Positions 11,977 through 20,775 are shown, numbered from the stretch's first letter. The stretch: DNA of 64,000 bases from Solidesulfovibrio alcoholivorans DSM 5433 (GCF_000702665.1 NZ_JNJA01000004.1:62001-126000), one strand, 5' to 3'. Notes: generated by a model from the sequence alone, not told the origin. Numbers and translations are program-made.

Positions 11977-12483
11977 TCACAAGCCGCAAGCCGGCAGGGC
12001 GCCGGCCAGTGCAGCCAGGGCGGCCCGCCCCCGCGCGCCGATTCCCGCTACCCGGCAGCGCCGGCCGGTCGCGGCCGGCTCCCAGTCGATCTCCAGCCGG
12101 TCGGCGGGCAGGGCCAGGGCAGGCAGGTATTCGGCCCACTCCACGATCACCAGGGCCTCGCCCGCGGCCCCGGATTCCAGATGCTCCTCGACGCAAGGGT
12201 CGCCGCCGGGAATCCGGTACAGGTCCACGTGGCGGATCTCCGGCCGTGTGGGGTAGATATTGACGATATTGAAACTCGGGCTCGCGACTTCCGCGTCCCC
12301 GCCGCCGGGCAATTCCCCGGCCAGTCCCCGGACCAGCGTGGTTTTGCCCGAACCGAGGCCGCCGCGCAAGAGCAGCGCGACACGCGTTTGCGACGAAACC
12401 GCGACCTTCGCCAGGGCGCGGCCCAAGGCCAGGGTGGACGCTTCGTCCGGGAGCGTCAGGAAAAGAGATTGGCTCGGGTCCAT
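11977..12483 (-). CDS. tsaE: tRNA threonylcarbamoyladenosine biosynthesis ATPase TsaE
   Basis: This 168-residue P-loop protein matches TsaE, the ATPase that helps TsaB and TsaD make t6A37 on ANN-decoding tRNAs. The Walker A loop is GGLGSGKTTLVRGLAG near residue 40, and SPSFNIVNIYP and HVDLYRI are family motifs. VIVEWAEYLP carries the Walker B-like acidic residue. It lies 9 bp downstream of the CBS-domain gene and upstream of lysC, so it probably sits in the same operon. Confidence 0.93.
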   Translation of the reverse strand: MDPSQSLFLTLPDEASTLALGRALAKVAVSSQTRVALLLRGGLGSGKTTLVRGLAGELPGGGDAEVASPSFNIVNIYPTRPEIRHVDLYRIPGGDPCVEEHLESGAAGEALVIVEWAEYLPALALPADRLEIDWEPAATGRRCRVAGIGARGRAALAALAGALPACGL

Positions 12484-12492
12484 CGGGCCGGG

Positions 12493-12948
12493 CTACTTCT
12501 TTTCCAGAAGCGTGCCCAGGATGTCGCGCATGCCGATGATGCCGACCACCTTGCCGGCATCGACCACCGGCACGGTGTGGAACCCCTTGTCGGTCATGAG
12601 CGAGGCGACCTCGTCGATGTCGGTCTCCGGCGAAACGACGGTGGGATGCCGCGTCATGGCATGGGCGGCGGTCAGGGCCGACATCTTTTCCACTTCCCGG
12701 TCCAGGTCCTTCATGGAGCCCAGGGGAATGAACCCGTCGAGCAGGGAAAAGACCGAGGGCAGGGACAGCTTCTTCTGCTGCGCCACGAGGTCGGCCTGGC
12801 AGAGGATGCCGGTGAGCGCGCCGGAAGCGTCGAGCACGGGCACGCCGTTGTAGCCTTCGTCGAACAAGAGCTTGGCCGCGACGCTTATTTCCGTGTCCTC
12901 GGCGATGGTGACGACGTTTTTGGTCATCACGTCCTTGGCTTTGAGCAT
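12493..12948 (-). CDS. CBS-domain pair protein
   Basis: These 151 residues form two tandem CBS domains (MLKAKDVMTKNVVTIAEDTEI at the start, then AHAMTRHPTVVSPETDIDE), the classic adenosyl-ligand-sensing pair, with no other domain. Such stand-alone modules often sense AMP, ATP or SAM and bind a partner enzyme. The start at 12948 lies 2 bp after the nnr stop codon, so it is almost certainly translated with nnr. The partner is unknown. Confidence 0.9.
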   Translation of the reverse strand: MLKAKDVMTKNVVTIAEDTEISVAAKLLFDEGYNGVPVLDASGALTGILCQADLVAQQKKLSLPSVFSLLDGFIPLGSMKDLDREVEKMSALTAAHAMTRHPTVVSPETDIDEVASLMTDKGFHTVPVVDAGKVVGIIGMRDILGTLLEKK

Positions 12949-12950
12949 GG

Positions 12951-14489
12951 TCACTCCGTGATCGCCCGGGGCAGCATGTCGGCGATTTCCGATGCCAGAT
13001 TGCCCCGTCTGGGGTAGGCGGCGGCAAGGCGCGCGCCGCCGAGCCCATGCCAATACACCGCAAGGCAGGCGGCAAGCAAGGGGGTATGGGGACCCGCCAA
13101 AAGCGCGGCGGCAAGCCCCGAAAGCACGTCGCCCGAGCCGCCCACGGCCAGGTTGGGGGCGATGACCGGCGACACCGCCGCCGTGCCGTCCGGCGCGGCA
13201 ACCACCGTGGCCGGCCCCTTGAGCACGGCGACGCAGCCGTACTTCGCGGCAAGCGCACGGGCGCTTTCCAGCCTGTCCGCTTCCACTTCGGGAATGGACG
13301 CGCCCAAAAGCCGCGCCGCTTCGCCGGGGTGCGGCGTGATGACCGTCTCGGCGGAAATCTTCGCGGCAAGTTCCGGGCGCTGCGCCAGGAAATACAGGCC
13401 GTCGGCGTCGAGCACCAGCCGGCAGGGCAGGGGCAGCAGGGCGTCGAGAAAATCCCCCGTGTCCCCGTGCCGGCCAAGCCCCGGCCCCAGGGCCACGGCC
13501 CCGGCTCCCTTGCAGAAATTCCGCACCGCTTCGGCCTCGGCCGCACCGAAATGGCCGGCCGTGCCCATGGGCATGGTCATCACGTCCGGAAAACCGGCTT
13601 TGAGCGCCACCTCGGCCGCGCCCGGACAGGCGACGCTCACCAGTCCCGCGCCGCTGCGCAGCGCCCCGAGCGCCGCCAGAAGCGGCGCACCGGTCAGTCC
13701 CCGGCTGCCGCCGACCACCACCACGCGTCCGGCGCTGCCCTTATGCAGTACAGGCGACACCGGCCCCAGCGCCTGCAAAATGCCCGGGGCGATGCGATGC
13801 GCCCGGCAGGGATGACGCTCCTTGACCACCGGCGGAATGCCGATCTCGCGCACGAGCAGCTTTCCCACGTACGGCGCGGCCTCGGCCGCCGCGAGCCCGG
13901 TCTTGGCCGCCTCGAACGTCACCGTCGCCCTCGCCCGCACCGCCACTGGCGACGGCCTGCCCGTCGCCCCGGAAAGGCCCGACGGAATGTCCAGCGCAAA
14001 CACATACGCCCTGTCGGGCAGTTCGTTGACCGCCTCCACCACGCGAACAAGCTCCGGGCGCAACTCCCCGGAAAACCCCGTGCCGAGCAGCCCGTCCACC
14101 ACGATGTCCGGCACGTCCCTCCAATCCACCCGCGTAAGCGGCAGCATGGGCAGCGCGAGCTTCGCCGCAAGCCTGGCGTTGTACCCGGCCGCGCCCTTGT
14201 ATCGCCCGCGCGGCCGCGCCAGCGCAATGCGCACCTGCGCGCCGCGCCCGGCCAGATGCCGCGCCAAAGCCACCGCGTCGCCGCCGTTGTTGCCGGGACC
14301 GGCCAGCAACAACACCGACGCGCCGCGCACGTCGCCCACTTCGCCAACAAGCGCATGCATCGCCTCGCGGCTGGCGTTTTCCATCAGCGCGAGGAACGAC
14401 ATGCCGCACTCGGCCACGCTCGCCGCATCCCAGGCGGCGATTTCGGCAGGGGTGGGGAGGGGGTCAAAATAACAGGAATCAAGTAACAT
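12951..14489 (-). CDS. nnr: Bifunctional NAD(P)HX epimerase / ADP-dependent NAD(P)HX dehydratase
   Basis: This 512-residue fusion repairs hydrated NADH and NADPH. Residues 1-220 are the YjeF_N epimerase domain, with the loop LLLAGPGNNGGDAVALARHL and the Asp in ALDIPSGLSG. Residues 230-512 are the ribokinase-like dehydratase, with GGSRGLTGAPLLAALGALRSGAG, TPHPGEAARLLG and NLAVGGSGDVLSGLAAALL holding the catalytic Asp. The length is normal for the fused bacterial form. It sits between the AT-rich orphan (upstream) and the CBS gene (downstream). Confidence 0.95.
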   Translation of the reverse strand: MLLDSCYFDPLPTPAEIAAWDAASVAECGMSFLALMENASREAMHALVGEVGDVRGASVLLLAGPGNNGGDAVALARHLAGRGAQVRIALARPRGRYKGAAGYNARLAAKLALPMLPLTRVDWRDVPDIVVDGLLGTGFSGELRPELVRVVEAVNELPDRAYVFALDIPSGLSGATGRPSPVAVRARATVTFEAAKTGLAAAEAAPYVGKLLVREIGIPPVVKERHPCRAHRIAPGILQALGPVSPVLHKGSAGRVVVVGGSRGLTGAPLLAALGALRSGAGLVSVACPGAAEVALKAGFPDVMTMPMGTAGHFGAAEAEAVRNFCKGAGAVALGPGLGRHGDTGDFLDALLPLPCRLVLDADGLYFLAQRPELAAKISAETVITPHPGEAARLLGASIPEVEADRLESARALAAKYGCVAVLKGPATVVAAPDGTAAVSPVIAPNLAVGGSGDVLSGLAAALLAGPHTPLLAACLAVYWHGLGGARLAAAYPRRGNLASEIADMLPRAITE

Positions 14490-14550
14490 GCTTGTTTCCT
14501 TGTTGAGATAATGTTAAATTTAAGTGGGCTGAATGTAATTGCTGCCAGCT

Positions 14551-14850
14551 CTACTCGATAATATGATCGATCATCTCGTTTTCTTTTCTGGTCGGATAGA
14601 ATTTTTTCTTTTCTGGTATCCCGTAAAATATTGTGCCATGGATTCCATGGCACACTTTCTTGTTGATTTTGCGGGACCAAATTTTTGAAAAAATTTCTGC
14701 TGAAAGTCTTTCTCCAAGTCTTTCATAGAGCTCATCGTTGAATTCTATGTCGGTGTCATTTGGAAAAATAGCCCTGAATTCAGATTCTGTCGCTGAAAAA
14801 ATGTCATAAGTACAATTTATGGCACCATCGATTATTTGGATGTTCTTCAT
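14551..14850 (-). CDS. AT-rich orphan gene inserted in the acpS operon
   Basis: This encodes 99 residues starting MKNIQIIDGAINCTYDIFSA, rich in Ile, Lys, Asn, Phe and Glu. The DNA is visibly AT-rich with many A/T third positions, unlike every neighbour. Its ATG follows directly on the acpS stop (TAAATG), so translation is coupled to acpS. I see no signal peptide, membrane segment or known domain, and I do not recognise a family. The acidic N-terminal half and basic C-terminal half suggest a small folded cytosolic protein. Base composition suggests recent acquisition, perhaps as an immunity or toxin-antitoxin-type protein, but nothing in the sequence proves that. Confidence 0.6.
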   Translation of the reverse strand: MKNIQIIDGAINCTYDIFSATESEFRAIFPNDTDIEFNDELYERLGERLSAEIFSKIWSRKINKKVCHGIHGTIFYGIPEKKKFYPTRKENEMIDHIIE

Positions 14851-15261
14851 TTATGCTTTTTTCCTCTTCCGCCATTTCCCGCATCCGCTGGCCTGTTCCA
14901 GTACGACGACGGCTGCTGCGGTGGTGCGTTCGTGGGTGATGGTGACGTGCCAAGAGGTGGCGCCGAGGGTTTGGGCGCGTTGCTCGGCGGGGCCGTGGAG
15001 GGTGAGGGTGGGGCGGCCGAGGGGGTCGGGGAGGATTTCGAGGTGCCGGAAGGTGATGCCTTGTGCGAAGCCGGTGCCGAGGGCTTTGCTGGCGGCTTCC
15101 TTGGCGGCGAAGAGGCCGGCCACGCGATTGAGGGGATGTGGCGGCAGGGTGGCGCGTTCGGCCGGGGTGAGGATGCGGTCGAGGAAGCGGTCGCCGAAGC
15201 GTTCGAGGCTTGCGGCGATGCGCGGCAGTTCCACGAGGTCCAGGCCCAGGCCCAGGATCAT
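14851..15261 (-). CDS. acpS: Holo-[acyl-carrier-protein] synthase
   Basis: This 136-residue phosphopantetheinyl transferase moves 4'-phosphopantetheine from CoA to the acyl carrier protein. The Mg-binding Asp lies in MILGLGLDLVELPR at the N terminus. The second signature RVAGLFAAKEAASKALGTGF contains the catalytic Glu and Lys. WHVTITHERTTAAAVVVLEQ ends the fold. It lies downstream of pdxJ on the same strand, as in many bacteria, across a 113-bp AT-rich gap holding a long dyad, and is fused by a TAAATG junction to the orphan gene. Confidence 0.95.
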   Translation of the reverse strand: MILGLGLDLVELPRIAASLERFGDRFLDRILTPAERATLPPHPLNRVAGLFAAKEAASKALGTGFAQGITFRHLEILPDPLGRPTLTLHGPAEQRAQTLGATSWHVTITHERTTAAAVVVLEQASGCGKWRKRKKA

Positions 15262-15281
15262 GGCGGGGATTCCTCATGTCG

Positions 15282-15316
15282 TGTCCACAAAAGAGGGTAT
15301 ACTCGTTTTGCGGACA
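15282..15316 (-). promoter_or_regulatory. 35-bp interrupted dyad upstream of acpS
   Basis: TGTCC-n-CAAAA and TTTTG-n-GGACA are inverted arms around a GAG..GTATA..CTC core, with mostly AT-rich surroundings. It ends 21 bp before the acpS start codon. Its symmetry suggests an operator or a leader hairpin. No T-run follows, so a simple terminator is unlikely. Confidence 0.4.
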
Positions 15317-15374
15317 ACATCTTGGTATAATTAGTTTTTTAAAAAAATGACGTATCTTTTAAGGGGACGCAACT

Positions 15375-16100
15375 CTAGTCGGGGAATCCGGCGATGATGC
15401 CGGCCATGGTTGTGACGGCTTCGCTGATGCCGGTCATGATGGCGCGAGCGATGATGCTGTGGCCGATGGAGTATTCGCTGATGCCGCTGACGTGGGCGAA
15501 GGCGTATATATTGTCGTAGTCGAGGCCGTGGCCCAGGTTGACGCCGAGGCCGGCCTGGCGGGCCATGGGGATGGCGGCGAGCAGGCGTTTGAGTTCGGTT
15601 TGCCGGGCGAAGGCGGTGGCGGCGTCGGAGTATGCGCCGGTGTGCAGTTCGACGTAGGCCGCGCCGGTGGCGACGGCGGCTTCGATCTGGGCGGGTTCGG
15701 GGTCGATGAAAAGCGAAGTGGGGATGCCGGCGGTTTTGAGGGCGGCGACGAATTCGCCGAGTTCCTCTTCGCGGCCGGCGACGCCGAGGCCGCCTTCGGT
15801 GGTGAGTTCCTGGCGTTTTTCGGGCACGAGGCAGACCATGTGGGGCCGAAGTTCCAGGGCGATGCCGCGCATTTCGTCGGTGGCGGCCATTTCCAGGTGC
15901 AGGCGGGTTTTCACGGTTTGTCGCAGGAGGCGGACATCGCGGTCCTGGATATGGCGGCGGTCCTCGCGCAGATGGACGATGATGGCGCGCGCGCCGGCCA
16001 GTTCGGCCATGGCGGCGGCGGCCACGGGGTCGGGGCTGGCGGCGAGGCGTGCCTGGCGGACGGTGGCCACATGATCGACGTTGACCGCAAGTAGGGGCAT
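15375..16100 (-). CDS. pdxJ: Pyridoxine 5'-phosphate synthase
   Basis: This 241-residue TIM-barrel enzyme condenses 1-deoxyxylulose-5-phosphate and 3-amino-2-oxopropyl phosphate, the last ring-forming step of vitamin B6 synthesis. Family motifs are [15 protein letters not shown] at the N terminus, [14 protein letters not shown] with the catalytic His, and GHGLDYDN and [12 protein letters not shown] near the C terminus. The start has an AAGGAGTC ribosome site. It heads the minus-strand run pdxJ-acpS-orphan-nnr and diverges from ugd. Confidence 0.96.
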   Translation of the reverse strand: MPLLAVNVDHVATVRQARLAASPDPVAAAAMAELAGARAIIVHLREDRRHIQDRDVRLLRQTVKTRLHLEMAATDEMRGIALELRPHMVCLVPEKRQELTTEGGLGVAGREEELGEFVAALKTAGIPTSLFIDPEPAQIEAAVATGAAYVELHTGAYSDAATAFARQTELKRLLAAIPMARQAGLGVNLGHGLDYDNIYAFAHVSGISEYSIGHSIIARAIMTGISEAVTTMAGIIAGFPD

Positions 16101-16180
16101 GACGGACTCCTTTGAGAACGTCTTTATACGGTATTCCTTTTACAAATTGGAGGCAACGGGGCCGGGAACAGACGGGATTG

Positions 16181-16209
16181 TTGACAAACGTCCGACCAAT
16201 CCGTAAGTG
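16181..16209 (+). promoter_or_regulatory. Candidate sigma-70 promoter for ugd
   Basis: A perfect -35 hexamer TTGACA (16181-16186) is followed after 17 bp by TAAGTG (16204-16209), a weak -10. It lies about 110 bp upstream of ugd in the divergent gap with pdxJ. The spacing is ideal but the -10 is poor. Confidence 0.35.
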
Positions 16210-16319
16210 CGATTCCACCTGTCGATGACGGGGCAAGGCCGCCTACGGCGATGCATGCCCCCTCCCCGGACAAGCCCTCCGCAGCCCGGGGAAAAAACCC
16301 TAACAACGAGAACACGTTT

Positions 16320-17660
16320 ATGAATCTTTGTATCGTAGGCACCGGTTATGTTGGTCTGGTGAGCGCCGCCTGCTTCGCCGAAATGGGTAACGACGTCTGC
16401 TGCGTGGACATCAACCCCACCATCGTCGAGAATCTGCGTCAGGGCAAGATCCACATCTACGAGCCGGGACTCGATGAACTGGTCAAGCGCAACGTGGCCG
16501 AAGGCCGTCTGCGCTTCACCACCAAGGTGGCCGAGGGCATGGAGAACGCGCTGTTCGTGTTCATCACCGTCGGCACGCCCCCCCGTGAGGACGGCTCCTG
16601 CGACCTGTCCTTCGTCTACCAGGTGGCCCGGGACATCGGCGCCGGTATGACCGATTACAAGATCGTGGTGGACAAATCCACCGTGCCCGTCGGCACCGCC
16701 GACGAAGTGCGCAGGCTGATCGGCGAGGAGTTGAAAAAGCGTGGCGAAGCCATCGAATTCGACGTGGTTTCCAACCCCGAGTTCCTCAAGGAAGGCGACG
16801 CGATCAACGATTTCTTCAAGCCCGACCGGGTGGTGGTCGGCACGGACAACGTGCGCACGGGCGAGCTCCTGAAGGCCCTGTACGCGCCCTATGCCCGCAA
16901 CCGCGAGAAGGTCATCGTCATGGGCGTGCGCTCGGCCGAGATGACCAAGTACGCCGCCAACTGCATGCTGGCCACCAAGATTTCGTTCATCAACGAAGTC
17001 GCCAACATCTGCGAGCGGGTCGGGGCCGACGTGCGCGAAGTGCGCATGGGCATCGGTTCGGACAGCCGCATCGGCTACCAGTTCATCTACCCGGGCATGG
17101 GCTACGGCGGATCGTGCTTCCCCAAGGACGTCAAGGCGCTCATCGACACCTCCCGCCAGTACAAGTTCGAGCCCGAGCTGCTGGCTGCCGTGGACGAGGT
17201 CAACAAGCGCCAGAAGCACACCCTGGCGAAGAAGATCGACGCCTACTTCGAGCCGCAGGGCGGCGTGAAGGGCAAGACGCTGGCGCTTTGGGGCCTGGCG
17301 TTCAAGGCCAACACCGACGACGTGCGCGAGGCTTCCTCGTTCGAGCTCATCAAGGACCTGACGGGCAAGGGCATGAAGATCGTGGCCTTCGACCCGGTCG
17401 CCGGTCCCAACACCCGCGAGGCCTTCAAGGGCAACGACCTGCTGACCGTCGTGGACGAGCAGTACGCGGCCCTGGAAAAGGCCGACTGCCTGGCCGTGGT
17501 CACGGAGTGGAACCAGTTCCGCAACCCGGATTTCGGCCGCATCAAGAAGATGCTCAAGGCCCCGTTGATCTTCGACGGCCGCAACCTCTACTCCCCGCAG
17601 CTGCTGGCCGACCTCGGCATGGTCTACTTCTGCATCGGCCGCCCGGCTCCCAAAGTCTAG
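16320..17660 (+). CDS. ugd: UDP-glucose 6-dehydrogenase
   Basis: This 446-residue enzyme oxidises UDP-glucose to UDP-glucuronate with two NAD+. The N terminus MNLCIVGTGYVGLVSAACFAEMG is the Rossmann loop. The middle domain includes FVFITVGTPP and DKSTVPVGT, and the catalytic Cys lies in YPGMGYGGSCFPKD near residue 260. ALWGLAFKANTDDVREA marks the C-terminal UDP-binding domain. The ATG at 16320 gives the proper N terminus; the frame is open 23 codons further upstream. It probably feeds capsule or lipopolysaccharide synthesis with GalU (44.3 kb), which supplies its substrate. Confidence 0.97.
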   Translation: MNLCIVGTGYVGLVSAACFAEMGNDVCCVDINPTIVENLRQGKIHIYEPGLDELVKRNVAEGRLRFTTKVAEGMENALFVFITVGTPPREDGSCDLSFVYQVARDIGAGMTDYKIVVDKSTVPVGTADEVRRLIGEELKKRGEAIEFDVVSNPEFLKEGDAINDFFKPDRVVVGTDNVRTGELLKALYAPYARNREKVIVMGVRSAEMTKYAANCMLATKISFINEVANICERVGADVREVRMGIGSDSRIGYQFIYPGMGYGGSCFPKDVKALIDTSRQYKFEPELLAAVDEVNKRQKHTLAKKIDAYFEPQGGVKGKTLALWGLAFKANTDDVREASSFELIKDLTGKGMKIVAFDPVAGPNTREAFKGNDLLTVVDEQYAALEKADCLAVVTEWNQFRNPDFGRIKKMLKAPLIFDGRNLYSPQLLADLGMVYFCIGRPAPKV

Positions 17661-17686
17661 GCGTCCGGTTTCTCACGGATTCCATG

Positions 17687-17713
17687 GAGGGCGGGCAACC
17701 GCCCTCTTTTTTT
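17687..17713 (+). terminator. Intrinsic terminator of ugd
   Basis: GAGGGCGG and CCGCCCTC form a perfect 8-bp stem with a GCAA tetraloop, followed by seven T residues. It begins 27 bp after the ugd stop codon. Confidence 0.95.
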
Positions 17714-17763
17714 GGGGGAAAGAGCACCCACGCCAACGCTCTCCGCTGGCATGGGCGCGTTTG

Positions 17764-17793
17764 CCCTGCCGGCCGGGAGGCCGGCAGGGTTTT
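17764..17793 (+). terminator. Second hairpin between ugd and lutC
   Basis: CCCTGCCGGCC and GGCCGGCAGGG form a perfect 11-bp stem with a 4-nt loop, followed by TTTT. It lies between the convergent ends of ugd and lutC, so it may back up the first terminator or stop transcription in both directions. Confidence 0.7.
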
Positions 17794-17846
17794 CATGGCA
17801 GGTGATGTTGCGGGAAGCGGCGCGCCGCAGGGCTGCGCCCTGGCGG

Positions 17847-18518
17847 CTAGAGCCAGTCGAGGCCGATGACGTGGACGGAAAGCGGGCCGTGCACGCCGCG
17901 CACATAGACGAATTCGATGTCGCCCGTGCTGGAGACGCCGGTCACGCAGTTGACCGCGCTCGGCATGGGCGCGCCGGCGAGGCGGTCGGCGAGGGCCGGC
18001 AGGTCGGGCAGAAGGCGCGAGCGCGCCACGAGGGCCACGTGCAGGCGCGGCACCAGCGCCGCGCAGCGCGGCATGGTCGGCCCGGCCGTCAGGATCAGGC
18101 TGCCCGTCGCGCCCAGGGCGTAGGCCGCGCCGGTGATGCCCATGTCCACCGCGGCCAGTCCCGGACAGGCCCGCTCGGGCAGGTCCGCCGGGGCAAGGAC
18201 CGTCGCGCCCGCGCCTTCGATGGCGGCCACCGCGCCGACGGCTGTTAGGTCGGCATGCTCCCAGGCCACGGCGGTCTTGACGCCGTGCCGGGCCATGGTC
18301 CCAATGAGGGCTGCCCGAGCCTCTTCCGGGGTTTTCGCCAACTCGAACGTCGGGCCAAGGGCGGTCAGCGCCTTGGCGAAGACGTTGAAATCCGCCGCCG
18401 CGGCGTCGGCCCGGCGCAGGGGCAATGCCGTGGCGCGCCGGGGGAAACCGGACGGGCCGGCCCCATGCACGGCGGCGCGCAGCCGCCCGAGAATCGCCAT
18501 TTTCGCGCACGCGTTCAT
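17847..18518 (-). CDS. lutC: Lactate utilization protein C (LUD domain)
   Basis: This 223-residue LUD-domain protein starts MNACAKMAILGRLRAAV. It is the third subunit of the LutABC complex, which oxidises L-lactate to pyruvate. The C-terminal half is the conserved LUD fold (MGITGAAYALGATGSLIL, then AVNCVTGVSSTGDIEFVYVRGVHGP). The start overlaps the lutB stop (ATGA), so they are translationally coupled. A longer open frame upstream is out of phase with lutB and has no protein character. Confidence 0.92.
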   Translation of the reverse strand: MNACAKMAILGRLRAAVHGAGPSGFPRRATALPLRRADAAAADFNVFAKALTALGPTFELAKTPEEARAALIGTMARHGVKTAVAWEHADLTAVGAVAAIEGAGATVLAPADLPERACPGLAAVDMGITGAAYALGATGSLILTAGPTMPRCAALVPRLHVALVARSRLLPDLPALADRLAGAPMPSAVNCVTGVSSTGDIEFVYVRGVHGPLSVHVIGLDWL

Positions 18519-19924
18519 GACCGGCCTCCCTGCGTCTTGCCGCCGCGCGCCGCGCGGAAGCGCCGGGCGAAGGGCCGGACGAAGCCCGGGAAGCGCCGGC
18601 CGCGCAGGAACCGCCCCACGGGCGAATCCGGCGCGAGCCTGGCTGTTTTGGACAACGTGGGGTCCACGGTGCGGGCCACGGCGGCCGCGCCGTCGAACAG
18701 CCAGGGATGGCGCGCCAGGGCGGCGAAGGCCTTGGCCGCGGGGTCCGGGGTCGCGGCGGCCAGCCGGCGGCGCAGTTCCTGGAGCAGGGCGGGGTGGTCG
18801 ATGCCGGCCGGGCAGGCCGCGGCGCAGGCGGCGCAGTGGGTGCAGGCAAACGGCTGGCGCGGGTCGCCGGCGGCACCGGTGAGGACACACGAAAGCACCG
18901 AGCCCATGGGGCCGGGGTAGACGCCGCCGTAGGCGTGGCCGCCGACGGCCTGGTAGACCGGGCAGACGTTTAAGCAGGCACCGCAGCGGATGCAGCGCAG
19001 TATGTCGCGCAGCACCGGGTCGCCGAGCACGGCCGAGCGGCCGTTGTCCAGGATGACCAGATGCATTTCCCTGGGGCCGTCGCATTCGCCGTCGCGGCGC
19101 GCGCCGGTAAAAAAGGACAGGTGCACGGGCAGCGTCTGCCCCGTGGCCGAGGGCGGCAGGATGTCGAGGATGGCGGCCGCGTCGGCGAGCGTCTCCACCA
19201 CCTTTTCGAGCGTCATGAGCGCCACGTGCACGGGCGGGCAGGAAGCGGAGAAGCGGATGTTCCCCTCGTTTTCGAGCACCGTGACCGTGCCGGTCGCGGC
19301 GATGGCGATGTTGCAGCCGGTGATGCCGGCGTCGGCGGCGAGGAATTTCTCCCGCAAGCTGTCGCGGGCGATGCGCGTCATCTCCGGGATGTCGCTGCTC
19401 GTGCGGCCGAATTTCGCCGCGAAAAGCGCCGCGACCTGCTCCTTGGACACGTGCAGGGCCGGGGCCAGGATGTGCGAGGGCTTCTGGCCGGCGAGCTGGA
19501 TGATGTATTCGCCGAGGTCCGTCTCCACGGCGGTGATGCCGGCGGCGGCCAGGGCGTCGTTGAGCCCGATCTCCTCGCTGACCATGGACTTGCCCTTGAC
19601 CACGAGCTTCGCGCCGCTGGCCGTGAGGACGTCCGTGACGATGGCGGCCGCCTGGGGCGCGTCCTCGGCGTAATGGACCGTGCCCCCGGCCGCGCGCACG
19701 CTTTTTTCCAGCTTTTCGAGCAGGTCGGGCAGCGTCGCCAGGGTCTTTTCGCGCACGGCCACGGCCCGGGCCCGGCGTTCGGTGAAATCGGGCATGGCGT
19801 TGACCGAACGCTCGCGCAACAGGTCGATGTGGTGGATGGCCTTGTCCAGGATGGCGCGGGACTCGCGGTCGGCCAGGGCCTTGGACGACGCCTCGCGGAA
19901 ATCGTGCTTCTTGTACGCGCTCAT
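18515..19924 (-). CDS. lutB: Lactate utilization iron-sulfur protein B
   Basis: This 469-residue subunit of LutABC has an N-terminal LUD domain (about residues 60-300). A C-terminal ferredoxin-like segment follows with two cysteine clusters (CIRCGACLNVCPVYQ, then CTHCAACAAACPAGI), which should bind two [4Fe-4S] clusters and pass electrons from lactate. The ATG at 19924 overlaps the lutA stop (ATGA) and its own stop overlaps the lutC start, so the three genes are one coupled operon. Lactate is a main carbon and electron source in sulfate reducers. Confidence 0.95.
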   Translation of the reverse strand: MSAYKKHDFREASSKALADRESRAILDKAIHHIDLLRERSVNAMPDFTERRARAVAVREKTLATLPDLLEKLEKSVRAAGGTVHYAEDAPQAAAIVTDVLTASGAKLVVKGKSMVSEEIGLNDALAAAGITAVETDLGEYIIQLAGQKPSHILAPALHVSKEQVAALFAAKFGRTSSDIPEMTRIARDSLREKFLAADAGITGCNIAIAATGTVTVLENEGNIRFSASCPPVHVALMTLEKVVETLADAAAILDILPPSATGQTLPVHLSFFTGARRDGECDGPREMHLVILDNGRSAVLGDPVLRDILRCIRCGACLNVCPVYQAVGGHAYGGVYPGPMGSVLSCVLTGAAGDPRQPFACTHCAACAAACPAGIDHPALLQELRRRLAAATPDPAAKAFAALARHPWLFDGAAAVARTVDPTLSKTARLAPDSPVGRFLRGRRFPGFVRPFARRFRAARGGKTQGGRS

Positions 19925-20643
19925 GCCGCTTCCCCCGCGAGCACTTCGGCCAGGTGCAGGGGGCGCACCGCCGCGCCGCGCTTGGCCAGGGCCGAACTGA
20001 TGTTGAGCAGGCAGCTCGGTTCGGCGGTGATCACGGCCTGGGCTCCGGTTTCCAGGATGTCCTCGATCTTCTTGTCGAGAATCGCCTGGCTCACTTCCGG
20101 GTAGTCGATGCTGAACCCGCCGCCGAAACCGCAGCAGCGCTCGGGATGGGGCAGGGGCACGAGTTCCAGGCCCGCAACCCCGGCGAGCAGGCGTTCGGTG
20201 TGGCTCCCCACACCCAGCACCCGCGCGCTCTGGCAGGAGGCGTGCAGCGTCGCCCGCAGCGGCAGGGACGCCCCGAGTTCGGGACAGTCCAGGACATCGA
20301 CCAGGAACTCGCCGAGTTCGTAGGTCTTTTGGGCCACGCGCGCGGCACGGCCGCGAAAGGGGTCGTCCGCGGCGAAAAGTTCCGGATAGCGCCGCACCAT
20401 GGCCACGCACGAGGCCGACGGCCCGACCACGGCCGGGGCGTCCTCGAAAATCTCCACGAAGCGCCGGGCCAGGGGCCTGACTGCGTCCGGCAGGCCGCGC
20501 TTGTAGGCGAACTGGCCGCAGCAGGTCTGCCCGGAGGGCAGCCGCGGCGTCACGCCGGCGCGGGAAAGCGCCCTGGCCGTGGCCTCGCCCACCCGGGGCA
20601 GGACATGGGCCACGAGGCAGGGGATAAACAGAAAGGCATCCAC
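19921..20643 (-). CDS. lutA: Lactate utilization protein A (CCG-domain oxidoreductase)
   Basis: This 240-residue protein carries two CCG domains, the [4Fe-4S]- or haem-linked Cys motifs found in LutA, GlpC and heterodisulfide reductase. They are visible as SGQTCCGQFAYKRG near residue 40 and PERCCGFGGGFSIDYP near residue 165. It is the first gene of lutABC. A CCTCCT complement just upstream of the ATG gives a good ribosome site. The 132-bp gap to citrate synthase is divergent and has a GGGCGT/ACGCCC dyad near 20665-20682 that might bind a GntR-type regulator; that is speculative. Confidence 0.93.
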   Translation of the reverse strand: MDAFLFIPCLVAHVLPRVGEATARALSRAGVTPRLPSGQTCCGQFAYKRGLPDAVRPLARRFVEIFEDAPAVVGPSASCVAMVRRYPELFAADDPFRGRAARVAQKTYELGEFLVDVLDCPELGASLPLRATLHASCQSARVLGVGSHTERLLAGVAGLELVPLPHPERCCGFGGGFSIDYPEVSQAILDKKIEDILETGAQAVITAEPSCLLNISSALAKRGAAVRPLHLAEVLAGEAA

Positions 20644-20775
20644 GAAAAACCTCCTTACGGGCGGGGCGTGAACTTACGCCCGTTCCCGCGAGGGTCAAGC
20701 CCCCGGTCCCGGCGCGGCTTTACAGGGCGTTTCGCCCGGGATAAAAGAACTCCTTACTCAAGAAAAGGAAGCCGC

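Noticed and set aside
18519-19085. Upstream extension of lutC
   Set aside because: It overlaps lutB in another frame and is Arg/Gly/Pro-rich. The ATGA junction at 18518 marks the true start.
20655-20682. GGGCGT/ACGCCC dyad upstream of lutA as an operator
   Set aside because: The arms are only 6 bp and G/C-rich; chance occurrence is likely at this base composition, so it is only mentioned under lutA.
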